Source: Sphaeroforma arctica JP610 (lineage: Eukaryota > Opisthokonta > Ichthyosporea > Ichthyophonida). Taken from it: a DNA stretch of 44,138 bases. The stretch spans positions 16,570-60,707 of the forward strand of contig NW_014040482.1 of the NCBI RefSeq assembly GCF_001186125.1, given 5' to 3'. Under the pieces are notes generated by a model that saw only the letters and a list, made by a program, of their open reading frames with translations, searched no databases and was not told where the DNA came from. Made by a program: the position numbers and the translations under genes. Position 1 is the first letter of the stretch. Each line of letters begins with the position of its first letter. Positions 1 to 13,800 of this stretch are shown piece by piece.

Positions 1-83
<83 letters not shown>
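1..83. repeat. (AT)n microsatellite at the window edge
   Basis: The first 83 bases are an uninterrupted AT dinucleotide run. It probably marks where a contig or window was cut and has no coding content. Confidence 0.97.
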
Positions 84-87
<4 letters not shown>

Positions 88-1184
88 AAAATAGGTTTCT
101 GGTGCAACATGTAGTCCCGATCGCAAGTATATCTCTCTGACAAATTCGTCAACACTGATTCCAATCAATGATATCATTCCGTATGGACAACGTGGGGGCA
201 CGCCAATAATAAACTACACTGTAGAACGAGCAACCGAGAGAATCGATTCTAACAACTCACCACTTTCCAGGACTAGCACACTATACAGCCATGATCACAC
301 ATACATACCACTGATAGGTCCTTGAACACCTCTTTCAGTCTTCCATACCACTCCGTATTGGTAATATTAGAAAAATCCATGACGAGACTATAACTCAGAT
401 AGTGAATGCCTATGATTCAAGGCGATCAAAGGAAAAATACTTGGGCAATGTAAATAGGTTTAGATTGTTTTCTGGTATGTAAGACTTAGCGATCAGGAGT
501 TTGACGCAGATACAGTGGTGTATTTACTTAGAATGATGAATACAACAGGTGTAGACACTTGGAGTGTGGACTGGACAGTGGACACATCAGCCTTTCATAT
601 ATGAACACTGCTTTATCTTTTTATTTTAAATAGATACCACAGCAGTTGATATAATGATATCGCGGTCACTATAGAAGTATATTCTCTATTACGAATGTAA
701 ATATTTATTCACACTCAAAATATTTATTGGACACGCAAGTGTCATGTGAAGTTGTAAACCCGCCAAAAGCTTCGACACGATGACAGCATGTTATACAAAA
801 CAATAAAATCTGTAAGGATGTCCATATTCCATAGTAGCCGTCTGTGTTTGATTCTTGGATAAGTTGGATTTCAGAAGGCTATGACATATTTTACTTTTTT
901 ATACAAAATACTTCCGAGTTAAAAATGTGTCTATGGCTCTACGCATTATAAAGGTCTGCGTTGTGAGGCTGGATGTGACTCGACTGTATTAGCCCCGTAT
1001 GTCGAGCGGTGTATGTGTGCAGTACGTGAGACTGCAAGTAGCTTTAGAATGCCTACACGGTGACATCTGAAAGTAGAGTGCACTATTTCTACAGCAGCTC
1101 TCCTACCAAAAGGCGCTATCGTGACAGATTAACCACCTATAGACAACTGGACTGGGATTACATTGGATTATAGATACATACAAC
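84..1184. other. Upstream region of the nuclease-ATPase gene, no gene seen
   Basis: I see no long open frame, RNA gene or mobile-element motif here. It should contain the promoter and 5' leader of the gene starting at 1185, but I cannot point to a convincing TATA box or initiator. The sequence is moderately AT-rich and non-repetitive. Confidence 0.5.
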
Positions 1185-1808
1185 ATGGCGAATTCTTGTT
1201 CGCGTCCATTTGTACAGAAGTGCTTCATTCCGTCCATATCGCGATATCAGGTGAGATTGAGAAGCGATCGACCCGGCGAAATCGGATGTAAGTCTGTACA
1301 GAGGTTGACGCGAGAGTTCAGGACTCTACATCGTGACCCAACAGGAAGACGCCCGCGGAATGTCACTGCACAATGTATGCAATACAAGAAAAGTAGTACA
1401 AATAGTATTATCACAGTATGGAATAAGCCAATGTCACGCTTGCAAGTACGACCCTATTACTTATCGTCCAATGACTATACGACGTCGGGGTTGCTGAGAG
1501 GCCGCATGCATAACACAGTCTCTATATCAAGCTGGCATCTATCACCATGTAGAGCACACTTCAGCACAGCCACACATCGATTGCAGTCACAGGTGTCGTC
1601 TGGAGATGGGAATGTAGGTAAGTTGTCAGTTGAAAGTGGGACACCTGTAACAAAATTAATAGAGGGACATCAGACAAGGGATACGTCAACGTTTAGGAAG
1701 TCCTATAAGTACGGTAAGGGTAAAGCGAGCGATGAAGTCAGCTGCAAGCCTAAACTGCGATTCAAGCTACCAGCGCATCAGAGATCGAAGACACCCAGGA
1801 CACCGTGG
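1185..1808 (+). other. N-terminal extension, possible organelle-targeting leader
   Basis: Residues 1-208 of the predicted fusion precede the first nuclease motif. The segment is rich in Arg, Lys, Ser and Thr and poor in acidic residues near its start (MANSCSRPFVQKCF...), with no recognisable domain. SbcD and Mre11 proteins normally begin within a few residues of the first metal-binding strand, so this is extra. The composition would suit a mitochondrial or plastid presequence followed by a disordered linker; this is inference from composition only. Translation from an inner ATG is an alternative. Confidence 0.5.
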
Positions 1809-4800
1809 GGGTTTATTGCCGATGTTCACTTCCAGGTATATCTAGTATGGCTAGGGTGAATATCATACCCTGGGGTTTGTTTATTGCTGCGCCTGGGGTG
1901 AGATGTTCATTGCAGATTGTAAGAAGTGCACTTGGTGGTTATAAGGCTTCATAAACCATAAGAGGAATTTCACACTCTGATGTTTGAATATAGGTTTTTC
2001 CTCCTGATCAAAAATTTCAGTGCCAGTGGTTCACAATAAGGTATTAGATGCACTGAAGTAGTTTCCTCGTTTTCTATCGGCCATTCTTTGATTCATTTTA
2101 TCCGAATGCTAGTTGTGTTCTAAGTACAATTTCGGGGTACTGATCATGTTAATTGATCATGTGGACTTCAGATCGTATAGTTACAAGCCGAAAGTCGACA
2201 GTGTGCTTAACGCACACTCGTCGCACCCCTGACAACGATCCTGCAGCATTGATTCTATCGGCATTAGATGGAATGCTTTGCATGATGGAGGGTTTGTGGT
2301 GATACACAGAGTTTTCGTCTTATGAATGAGTCTTGGCTCTGCGACGTATACACCTCGGTTTTATTTTTAGTTCAAAATGGTTCAGCAAAACCAATTGATC
2401 CTTACTGCTATTAGAATACATATTGTGCTGTCGATGCTTTTAGATCGATGACAATGACTGCTCACCAGGCAGCCTATCGCGATCCTCTGTAAGAATCAAA
2501 CCCGACCTAATGACTGTGCAATTTGTTCCTCGGAATACATCGATTCCACACGTATACATATCTTTATTCATTTTCATTCGGCGATATATACTAGGCTGCG
2601 TAGACATGCTTTTGTTCACATTAATTGCCCGATTATAATCATCAAAATACAATGCCCGAAGAATGATGATCGCTCATGTCATGTACCGCCGTTTTAATCC
2701 TTCAGGACAAGGGATTGGATCGCATAAATCTAGGATTGGATTATCTCATAGCTGAATTCCGCAAAAGGGGTGTGCGACATATTTTCTGCCTTGGCGATAT
2801 GCTCAATACCCGTCAACAAGTATGTTTTGCTCCACTTGCTTCACCAGGAGCCGAAAGCTTATTTTTCCAACCTGAATTGTCAAAAATAGGTCACACAATT
2901 CTAAAATTAGTGCGAGTTACTAGTCACACCCGTTTACATGAGCACTACACCTCTGGTGTCTTGCTGATGCATGTTTGTGATATGCTTGTATTTTCAATAG
3001 GTCAGTGTACCAGCACTATCGTCGTGCATGATGTTCTTCAACCGACTGATGGACGAATTCGACAGCGTGCACGTGGTACTGGGCAACCATGACATGCATC
3101 TGAAACATAGTCGCACTGTGACGAGGTATGATAAATTGAGATATGCCACTTTGTAGCTGTTTGTGACTATACATGTCTGTGCTTTTGCGAGGACATGGAC
3201 CTTATAAAACGTGGTCCGTTGTGCATTTTGAGCTAGATCGCGTCTTTTGGAATAGTTGAGCGCTGCAATGATCCATGTAGCAACTAATCAATACTTGTTA
3301 CACTTCTGTACTCATGCAGCTTGGATGCGCTTCTCATGAACAAGCTGCAACCCAATGTACGGTTGTACAAGGAGATAGAACTGACCGAAGTGGATGGCAT
3401 TCAAGTGCTGATGTTACCCTTTCATGAGGATCAGAACGAAATTCTGCGATATTTGAAGAAGATGCCGAAGGTAATGCAAACGAGATTGGCAATTGGTAGC
3501 TGGGCATATTTAGGTCTTGCAAAGTTCCTCTGCTTCGCACTCGGAAGGTTCACAGCTGACTCTACCTCGACACGACATTCTCCGATACAGGAAGTCCAAA
3601 ATGACACTGTTGCCATGGCACACCTGTCGATCAATGGTGCGACCACCAACAAGCACATGCACATTAAACACCACGGACAAGTGGGCCACAAAAGTTTTCA
3701 GGACTTGAGGCATACATTCACAGGTGAGTGTGCGCGCAGAGACAAGCAGAACTGTACGCGTTTGCGCTAGGCATGTATGCGTATTTGAAGCGGATGCATG
3801 CATGAAACCCACCTGTAAGCTTGTGCGCGTGTGTGAGATTTATATCTACGACTGGGTGTGCGCGAGCGTCCGAATTTTGTGTACGTCAAAAAGTTATGTC
3901 TTTTAAACTTGTAACCCTGCCCCATTTGAGATATATACTATGGGCTCAGCGAATTGTTCCACAAAATCTTAAACTTTAGAGTTGCTATTCAATATGTCTG
4001 AGTTTGCGGCAAATGTGTAGATACAGCCATAGGCCAGATGCGTGTGATATATTTAATACGCCAAAATCAACAAAATGGTTGAGACTGGTTGTTGGTGACG
4101 CACCAAGTGGCATTGTTGGGACTTCTCATACCTCTACGGGCCTACAACATCCGGAAGTTGACAACGTACGAACAAACTCGCGCACAGAGAAAATATCGAT
4201 GGACTAATCCACAACATGCGTCGCAATTGACACCAACTACTTCAGATACCGACACGATACCAACGTATACATCAAACCTCATATCCACCCCGCGACTTAT
4301 CTCAGGTCATTTTCACAGTTTCCAAACCCTCGGGAATCTGACCTATATTGGGAGTCCCTTGCAGTTCACCTTCAGCGATCTGAACGATCCGAATCGAGGT
4401 GGCGTGCTGTACTATCCCGATTCAAACTCATTCACCCAGGTCATCAACCCTCATGCCGAGGTTTTCAAGGAAACCACTTTCGAGAAAGTCATGGCTTCAA
4501 CCGGCGAGGAGGTACGGTCCCCTTCAAGTTTTGCACTTTATTAATTTCCATCGCTTATGTAGTAGACACAGGCTGCTGTTGCTAGATGTGGCTACTTTAT
4601 TGTTAGTGTGCAATCTGCATGGCGATCTTGGCGGCTCAGCACATGCGTTGAGCAACTGATGTCGTGAGTAGTGACTCTCTACAAGAGACTTATATATGCA
4701 GTGTTGTCGAATTCCTCTCGGAACGGTCTTGAAGTTGTGATTTGTCATGCGGGTTATGCTTTACGTGCACTTTTTCTCTTGCATTTTTTTGGCGCGGATT

Positions 4801-7800
4801 CGTTTAGAATGTTGATTGAAGTTTTCTACCTTTCAACGAACAGGGCTTGCAGAAATTGAAAGCAGAGTTCGCCTACAAATACGTCCAGGTATTGTTTGCA
4901 TTATATTGGTATGCAATTACACTTGAGATCTGATAACATTGCTTCTATCGTGATATGCAGTGCAATCGAGACGTGTTTGACTTTTTGAAGCCCACGCTTA
5001 TGCATCTTCGTGCTATTAACTGAATTGTGTCTATGCTGCTTGAATAGTGGATTGTACGTTTTATTTCTTTACCTGTTCATACTTTTTAACAGTGGGCTTG
5101 TCTACTCTCTCCTATGTATGAATCGGCGATAGTGGCTCTGCAAAGTAAATAAATGAACCATATGAAGTGCCTTGCCATTGGGGTTCATTTTCTCTATATT
5201 CTGTCCTGTATGGCGCGATACAGACAATTACACACTTGGGTATTGCATCACAGGAAGCAATTGTGCTCAAATTACTTAAGGTTTTTGTGTCACCTTGTCT
5301 CCACCCAGGTCACTAGTGGCGATGGCCTGGAAAAAGTGGACAACCGCGCTTTTCCGAAAGTGCGCGATCGCTTGATTGCCGCGGGTGCCCTGGATGTCAA
5401 ATTATGGAAGAAAAAGGTATGAATCATGCAATCAGGATAACAACCCTTTTGAGAGTAGTCTGACAATAGCCAGTATTAGCGCTTTGCTCTAAGTATTACA
5501 CATTTGATACAGTATCTGTGGCAATTTGCTGCTGAAGGAATGTTCAATAAGTTTTCACGTGGCGGTATGTGTGTTATGTGTATGATTGACTAGCTTGGTG
5601 GGACATAGGCATTTCTCTCATGCAATATATCGGTCGACTGGCAGCTTGCATTCGATCATCCGACAACGGTGCACAGATATCTATAAACACTTCCATATGC
5701 CCATATCATTCATCTGTCAATGACTACTGAAACAGCCCAAGGCCGGAGAAAGCGGATCGTTGAGTGCTGTGCTGGATAATGGTGCTGCTGCCTTTATTGA
5801 GCGCACCAAGTCAAACAACAACCGGTCGTATATGCTCGAGACCATTCGCTCATACCTGGACAAAATGATCCTCGGAGATGGTATGTCTATTCTGCGAGCA
5901 TTTGTGCAATGTGCAGTGTGGTAGAAGTTGATGGACATGTATGCGTGCCCGTATGATTGTATGCCCGCATTATGTCTACTTGGTGGACAGAATAAGGACA
6001 TCAAGAACTGACTGGACTTAGCGAATGTATACATACACGTCTTTAAACATCATCAGATTGCATCACGTTACATGCACATTGCGGTTGTTCGTGTACTTTG
6101 TAGGCTATTTGCGAATGCGGCAATGGCAATGTGTTCTTTTAGGATTTCTCTGGTAGTCTGATAACTTATTTTGTCGCAAACTTATATCACTCAACCCAAT
6201 CACTATCTGTGTCCCTTGGATGTAGGCAAGTCATCGCTACCGAACTTCCCCAGGGGCACCAGTGCCTCAATCGTCGACCGTCACAAAGAACTCGCTAAGG
6301 AGGGCCAGAATATCATCGACACTGTCGCGGGACATAACGATATTGTGGATGGACAAGTCTTCAACGCCAACATCAAGTGCCTGAGAATGGAGAATTTCCT
6401 GGGCGTGCAGGTCAGTTGAATTCTGAGCGGATAAATGAGGCTAGCCATGTGCGCGCGTTGTATTGTTGATACAAAGTGAGCAAACCAGAAAATCTGTTCT
6501 ACTTTCTGCTTGTTCCTGGCTATCGCTTGGTACACGGTCTGAAATGTGCGAGTGTGTTGATTTTGCGAGCAGATTGTTCTTGAACTTTAACTCATTTACC
6601 CGTCATTTAGAACTTACATTGGTTATTCATTGTGCTATTTTTCCCTAAGTCCATATTTTTGGTTTCAATGTGCATACACGTGCTTTTTTTTCTTACCTTA
6701 TACTCGTTCTGCTTTCAGGGGGGCATCTACATTCCCTTCCAAGATATCGAGGAGAAGGTGTGGCTACTTGAAGGTGAGAATGGATGTGGGAAATCCACCG
6801 TCGTCGAGGCTGTGACGTGGTGTCAGTTCGGCAAGTTTGTTCGTTCGGATATGGCGGCGGGTGATGCGGTTAATGATATCCTGGACCAGTAAGTATGAAT
6901 TGATACACAAACAAAACGACTCCCATGCTTTGGAGGGTTTGTATTGGCTAGTCTTTTGAGCGACCTCGATTTCCTTATTAGTCATATATGAGATCTGACA
7001 AGTTAGCTCGTCTTGGTCGTACAACATATCTGATGTAGCAGTCGTATACGAAGGTTCAAGGCGTTATTGGACTTACATCACATATAGTTGCCCCGCCCAT
7101 TAGTTGGGCAATGTTTAATTGGGTAGGTCTACCTGTGCGCGACAAGCGATCATGGTGTGCCGAAAGCAAGTCGTACCAGTCGAGATGCAGGCTTTCTATT
7201 ACAACGCCCAAGTCTGCGTTACATCATCTATGAATTTGAGTGGGTTCGTTGAATGCACACATGTATACATATGTCAAACGAAGTGAAACACCGATTAAAC
7301 TACATCACTGTATATGCTTACCAACTGTACCTCGAATGGTTGCCAACTCATCTAACTCAAGTGCATTTTCATCACATCATTTTTTTGTTCTGACCAACAC
7401 ATGAATTTGAAATTTCTGAAACCTCACTACAGCGGCTGCCGCGTGGTGGTCGAGTACAGCAATGGGTATTCGATTGAGAGATATCGTAAGCACAAGACGC
7501 TGGGTTCTAACGGTGCACGCGTCTACTTACACGGTCAGTACCTTCCCCAGTTTGAAAAGGGTGGTATGCAAGCCACACAACAGGCAATCGACGATCTCCT
7601 CGGGGTTGATTATAATCGGTATGTGGGGACGAGATGTAGGTGTATGAGGCCTTGTGTGTATGGGATCACCAATGCTTTCTGAGCGTCATCACACATTGCC
7701 TCGTATTCAGTCGATTGTATACAAGATATCACCACTGAAGCGCCATCCTGAAGCTGAAAACTGGTAGAAAGTGTTATTGTCGTTCTTTCTTTTTGTTTAT

Positions 7801-10800
7801 CCATAGTGTGGTGTGGGGAACAGTGTTATTACCATCTTTTCTTTTCTTTTTGCTGAATACAATTGATGATAACTGTGAACCTACAGCAGTACATGCTCAC
7901 TTACTTTTTGTAAAGCTTTAATCATTGACCATTCTCAATCCGAAACTTATACTCAGCCATGTCGATTGCCGCGTTTGTAGGCCCTTGTTGTAAAGTCTGC
8001 GTAAATGCTTTAAACAACTGGGTAAAGTTTGCTAAGCTCATGTCACCAGTATATTCTCCGCATGCAGCTTCCTGAAGACATCCATCTATGTGGGCAATCA
8101 GGCAGCTAGTTTCGTCTCAAGTAGTTCACTGCAACGCAGGGATATTCTAGAAGAAGTCCTGGGTAGGTAAACCCCACTTTGTGTCACGTAGTATTTACTG
8201 GACGCTCATTTGTTGTTCATCTGATAGTCTGGTGGTCACTTGTACATCCATCCAGTAGTACGTATAAGTTCGCCTAGAACTATTAGAGAGACAATCTAGT
8301 ACTACTATCGTATCATATAACGCTATTCGGCTATAGTGTACCCAGATGCAGGTTCAGTATAGCGTGTCCGTTACCATACTAGCCTCTCCGCTTCGTTCTC
8401 TCCATCATTCTAGACTATACTTTCATACAAATTCGCACTCCATGGGATTGCGTCTTTATACTGTAGTCTGCTCGAGTCTTTGGGTTGATTGGCTTCCTGT
8501 CATTATGTACCTCGGTCAACGTACATTCGGACGTTTATTTCTATAGGATTGGGCCTGTTTGATAAGTACCTGGATGTGGTGCGCGGTCGCAAAAAAGATG
8601 CCAGAGTTGAATTGCTCAATACCTCCGCTATGATTGTGGGGTTGAAAGAACAAGAGACTGCGGCAACGGTAATTTATTAATTCTACTAAGATTATTTTGT
8701 TTATTATGCGTTGAGGCTATGTTGTTGTGCACATATCTTCACGTAGCCATAGCATTGGAAACAGCTTGTAAAAAAATCATAAACATCTGATATGAGATTT
8801 GACTAAAGGTTGCAATTGTATGAAGCTATGCTCGCCTGCCTTGCGAGAAGCCCATTAAGGTAAAATGGAATGCGAAGCAATAAATGCATATGTACCATCG
8901 CCCAATCCAGTTGCTCCTACGCACATTCTTTTATGCGACCGTTTACGCTTTCGGACATATCATTAGTTGTACATGTCATGATACATCCGCGACTAATATT
9001 GTGTATGTGTACTAACGTTCATTTCACAGGCTCGTACTGCGAAAATTCAAACTGAGCGCGAAAACTCAGAAGCGCTTGCGAACGATTTGAGCGGCAAGAA
9101 GATCACGGTGGAAAACTCTGTGCGATCTCTGACGGCCAAAGCAGCATCTCTTGCGGGAACGGTACGGGGTGATCATACTGTGGGTGACATATATGTGGGT
9201 GGTGGCTCATGTGGAAGATGTGTTGTTATGTTTTATGTCCATGATCGGGTCGGTTGATAGACTGGCGGCGTGTTGAGGATGTATGAGGTGTTATCAAGTT
9301 ACAAGTACGTTTTGCTGTGGTACCTTCTGCAAATTAAAATATATATATATATATAATGTGTGGATTTATGCCAATTTGTGTACATCATATCTAGTGGTGG
9401 TGTGCTGTGTACTCGTGATTCTGGCTAACATGAGAGACGATGTTGTCTTATACGTTTTTTACGCTCAGTTTTCGCCGGAGATGCACAATGTTAGTGTAGT
9501 AGTGGGGTGCAGTTTATTTGTAACGTTGTACTCGAGCTACTACGACCCGCGTGCAGAAGCCCAGAGATCTAGTAACGCTCGAATGTCCAAGTGCGCAAGT
9601 GTCACTGTTTAACGTCACCATATCTACTTGATACATATGCGCAACGGCATGATCTGACAAACCATATGTGTCGACATCGTGTCTAACTTGACCCTACAGA
9701 AAGAACGCTTTACCGAGATCATCAGCCGGCGGAAAGAGCGGCGGCGATTGCAACTGATAGTTAAGTCGCAGCGGGAGCATTACAATGCCTTGAAGGAGCA
9801 CATCGATGATGTGGCCTCCTACCGCTACCAAGTACAAGGCCAGAACCATGCATTCGTGAAGCTAGCGCAATCGCCTGCCAAGCAGCGAGTAGCGAGCAAG
9901 AAGCAAACTGGTGGTGCCAGGTACGCTCGATGTGGATAGTATGCGGATAAGTAAGCCTAGGATATCTCAGCTGCGCGTGTGTGTGTGTGGATGTGTGCGT
10001 GCAGGCAGGTGCTTTTTTGTGACGCCAAATTGTGCTTAACTGCTCTCCGCGCAAGGTAGGTTGCAAGTTGTCGGAATAAATTTGGCAGCTTGGGTGCGAG
10101 TGCGCAATACAATCGTTTTGGTAACCGCCTGGTACTACTAACACCATCATCTACCGACATAGCGATTTTTATAGTAGTTTAGCGCGACATGACTGTAGTC
10201 TCTTTCTTTTGTGAGTTGTATCTGGTAAGCCGCGCACCATGGTCACACGCTGAGTAACATTGATGCACGCCATGTGGAGGCGCCGTGCCCCTTCAATATT
10301 TCGAGATGCCGAGGATACAGTCTGCGTTGTTAAAACAGGCAGTAGCAGCCGCACACAACGATGTTAAGATATCTTTGCGTATCGTGAGACCCGTTCCTCC
10401 ACTGGAACAGCACGAGTCTGGGTTCCTGAATAATCACCTAGTGATCTTTACCACGCAATCCTTCGCAGAAAACTTTGGCTCACGCCTTTTGATTATCGTC
10501 CTCAAAGTCTTGTAGTCACTGGTATGTACTCTTTTCTTATAATATCCACTCATATCCTCTCAACCACTCACATGCATTCGCTTGCACATATTCTTTTCTT
10601 CTAGTTCAAAAGCCAGCTGTACGGGATCCAACTGCTCCTGTGGAACGCAGCACACGTCTTTGGACGTATGTCCCGTGTGTGACCGGCCTTTACCCGAAGG
10701 CGTAACGCACAGTCATGATGACCCCGTCCATCAGAAAGTTGTGGCTGTCAGGGGTATGCTAGCCAAGGGCATGAACGACGCTAGCAGTGCTGTGGATAAC

Positions 10801-13800
10801 CAGCTGGGTGTGCAGCACGACAAGCGTACCAGAGAGCTACACGAACGCGCTCAGATGGCAAAGGGCGCGCTACTAGAGGCGGAGAAGACGTTGGTGCAGT
10901 TTGAGGCCACACACGCCAGCAAAATCGAATCCGACGAGCTAAGCGCGTTCAACGTCCAGAGGAGATCGAGTAGGGCGGCAAAATCGGGCGGTAACGTGGG
11001 TACGGGTAGTGAGGGAGAGAGAAAGGATGAGGTGGCTGACGCCGGCGAACTTGCCACGACTACGTTGGAGAACCAGATCAACTTCGTTGATCAAAGGCTT
11101 ACGGAATCAACAACTAAATTGCACAAGATCGATAAGATCATATACGAGGCGGCTGGCAAGTGCACGTTACTGGCGAACTTAGAAAAGGGTGTGTAGCTGA
11201 TGTGGGCTGTTTATATACAATACACATGTTCATATGCTTTGTTCGATAGGCTTTGTTAGACGCGTTTGATTCGGCAAGCTCCCATGGTCTGAGCAGCGGA
11301 TAAGAATGCTGCCTGCTATGTTTTATTTTGAGTGATATTTTGTAGATGAATACTTCCGATACTCATCTGCCATAACTCCTACAAGGTCCGTAGTTCTCGC
11401 ATATGTGGTCAGGCGACCTTTTTGTCCCCACAGTAGATATCGTATCGCCCAATCTAACCGCCAAAATCCGTTGGCACATAACGTACTTTTTTTTTTATCA
11501 GATGAAATGGCACGGAATAAAGTGCTGGCTACACGTCTCGGCGGATTGCGTGAGCAAGAAGCAATACTAAAGCATACTGCGTCCATCGACAAGTTCTGGG
11601 AGGACGGGTTCTCCAAGAAGAGTGGCTCGATGAGGGTGTGTTTCTATTAGTTTAATCTATTTACGCTTGGAGATGTGCTTGTCGTCCTTGTTACCATGCG
11701 AGTGTGTCCGTTACTATTCTACAGGAAATTACGTATTGCTGTCAGCTGCATTTTCTGTTGGTGTAAGCCCGTAAGTGAATAGGTTTATGCGCGATACGAT
11801 ACTGTGGAAACCTCATGGGAGGTTGCTCAATATACTTATGTCCTATATATTCGTGTGAGCGGAATGTGGTCAATAGATAGTACTCCACGACCACTATGGT
11901 TATATTTAGATATGCCATAAGATTGATTATTGCAACACTTTGGGTTGGTACATCTCTATTGCTGGATATTCATGAACCTGTCAACAGTTTTTACATGCAG
12001 GCTAGTTTTCTTTAGCCTGTTTAATAGTCAGCTGACAATATATCGTAGTGATACCTTTTAGTTGAAAGTGTATTATCGTTCACACGTGCCAAGTCTTGGC
12101 AGAAGTGACTCAACTATAAAAGCCGGGTATAACTTATAGTCAACTGTTGACACCCGCTACAGTGAAGCATTTTGATTTACGCCTGAACCTCTTGGTGGGT
12201 ATGTGAAGAATTTTGATCGCCTGGTCCATAGCCATCGTCTCAGGCATTGTCGTACATCATACTTCCAATGCTTGTTACGCGTTAGTGGCCACCATGGACA
12301 CGAGGGAAATGACCCACCCTATACTTCAGCAGTATATAGTAAATGTCAAAGACACCAAGCAAAACCTTGCCGTAACCTATCAATCGCTGTATTGACCGAT
12401 CTGATCATTCTGTTGGTCAGGTAGTATCAAAAAACACCAGCACGGGTCAATATTCAAAAGAAGAAAAACTTGTTGTGTATCTAGGCAGTGGATTGCGGTA
12501 TCCGCTTATATTACCGTGTTCTCTGTGTTACCCAAATACATCAATCCACTGTTCTGGCTTTATCGCTGATGTTGTCGCTCGTATCTTCTGCAGAATTATC
12601 TCCTTGATCAGTCCATCCATGAGCTCAACCGGATCCTTGAGAGCGTCTTGGATCTTGTCCGTGGTCCTCATGACATTTCAATATCCTTCAACTCTGATTT
12701 GAAACTCAGCAAAGAATACAGTACGTTTCTTTATTGTTTGACAGAGAATACAGTACGTTACTTGGTTATATGATTCTTCCATATATGTTGACAGTAGACT
12801 TCCGCTATTTCGGCTGTACATATTCTGCTACAAACTGAGTGCGGGTTATACTCGTTGGGAAGGCTTATTTTTATGACTTCACGTTGGCACCGTTCCACAG
12901 TTAGTAAAGTCGGTGTCCAGTAAAGGTAACAAATGTACTAAGTTTAGTTGATTTGATTCGATCTCAATACACTTGTTTTTGCCTCGTTTCGGTGACATGA
13001 TTGTTGTGCGAACTGTATCAATTCTGGAAACGTGGTAACTGGATTCTTAATAATGTGTGGACTGTGAATAGGATCGTACACGCATATTGTTCTCATCTTC
13101 TGATTCTCCCGTAATATTCACAGGCAAGCGGTCCTCGGGGCAACGCAAGCGCACGGATTTGGCAATCTTCATGGCACTCAGTCAGATCAGTCGGAATCAC
13201 AGCCGCTTCCAACCTGGTAAGTAGCTTATTGCACGCTCGCTCATTGAAGTTTTAACGGGTTGCAATCGAGAATGCTTCACCTTGACTCCTACCGCCGGAA
13301 TAGCTGCCAAACCGATTTGCCTGTATCCGTACATACTCGCAGCTATGTGGCGTATGAGAACACGTCTGGAGTGCTCTGTTGATGCATACTCGAGGCACAC
13401 TCTTGCAGACGCACCAGTGAAGAACCCGCTCAGAAGATTTAATTTATCTCTGTTTCCTTGTCCTGCCCCCTACACTTGTCCACAAGCTGTATGGTACTGA
13501 ATGTGTTGTACGAACCACCTGTATCAAGATACAATTAGGGTATTTATTGTCACTTTCCTTTTGTGTTTATCCGACACCTTGGTACAGGCTTCATGGTACT
13601 GGATGAGCTGTACGACTCACTAGACTCGGAAGGCCGAGAAGCGGTAACTGACCTAGTCAAGGGATTCTCGGCGAGAGTGCGGAATGTCATCGTTGCATCG
13701 CCTGAGCTTCATGCAGGATTAGAGGTAAGTCATCAGGATACTGTGATCATCTACTTTGGGAAGGAGCGATGGATATAGTTATAAGGTCAGGAATCCATCC

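Noticed and set aside
4089-4544. A 151-codon frame including GHFH that could extend the nuclease exon leftward.
   Set aside because: The piece before 4306 does not look like the family, while splicing 3723 to 4306 gives a tight HTFTGHFH match with a good donor and acceptor.
10285-10515. A 76-codon frame that might be an extra coiled-coil exon of the ATPase.
   Set aside because: Exon 16 ends in phase 2 and exon 17 accepts phase 2 directly. I found no acceptor/donor pair in this frame that keeps both phases.
12112-12120. CTATAAAAG, a good TATA consensus, inside intron 11636-12593.
   Set aside because: There is no downstream start that would give a sensible separate product, and one short match in 958 bases of AT-rich intron is not significant.
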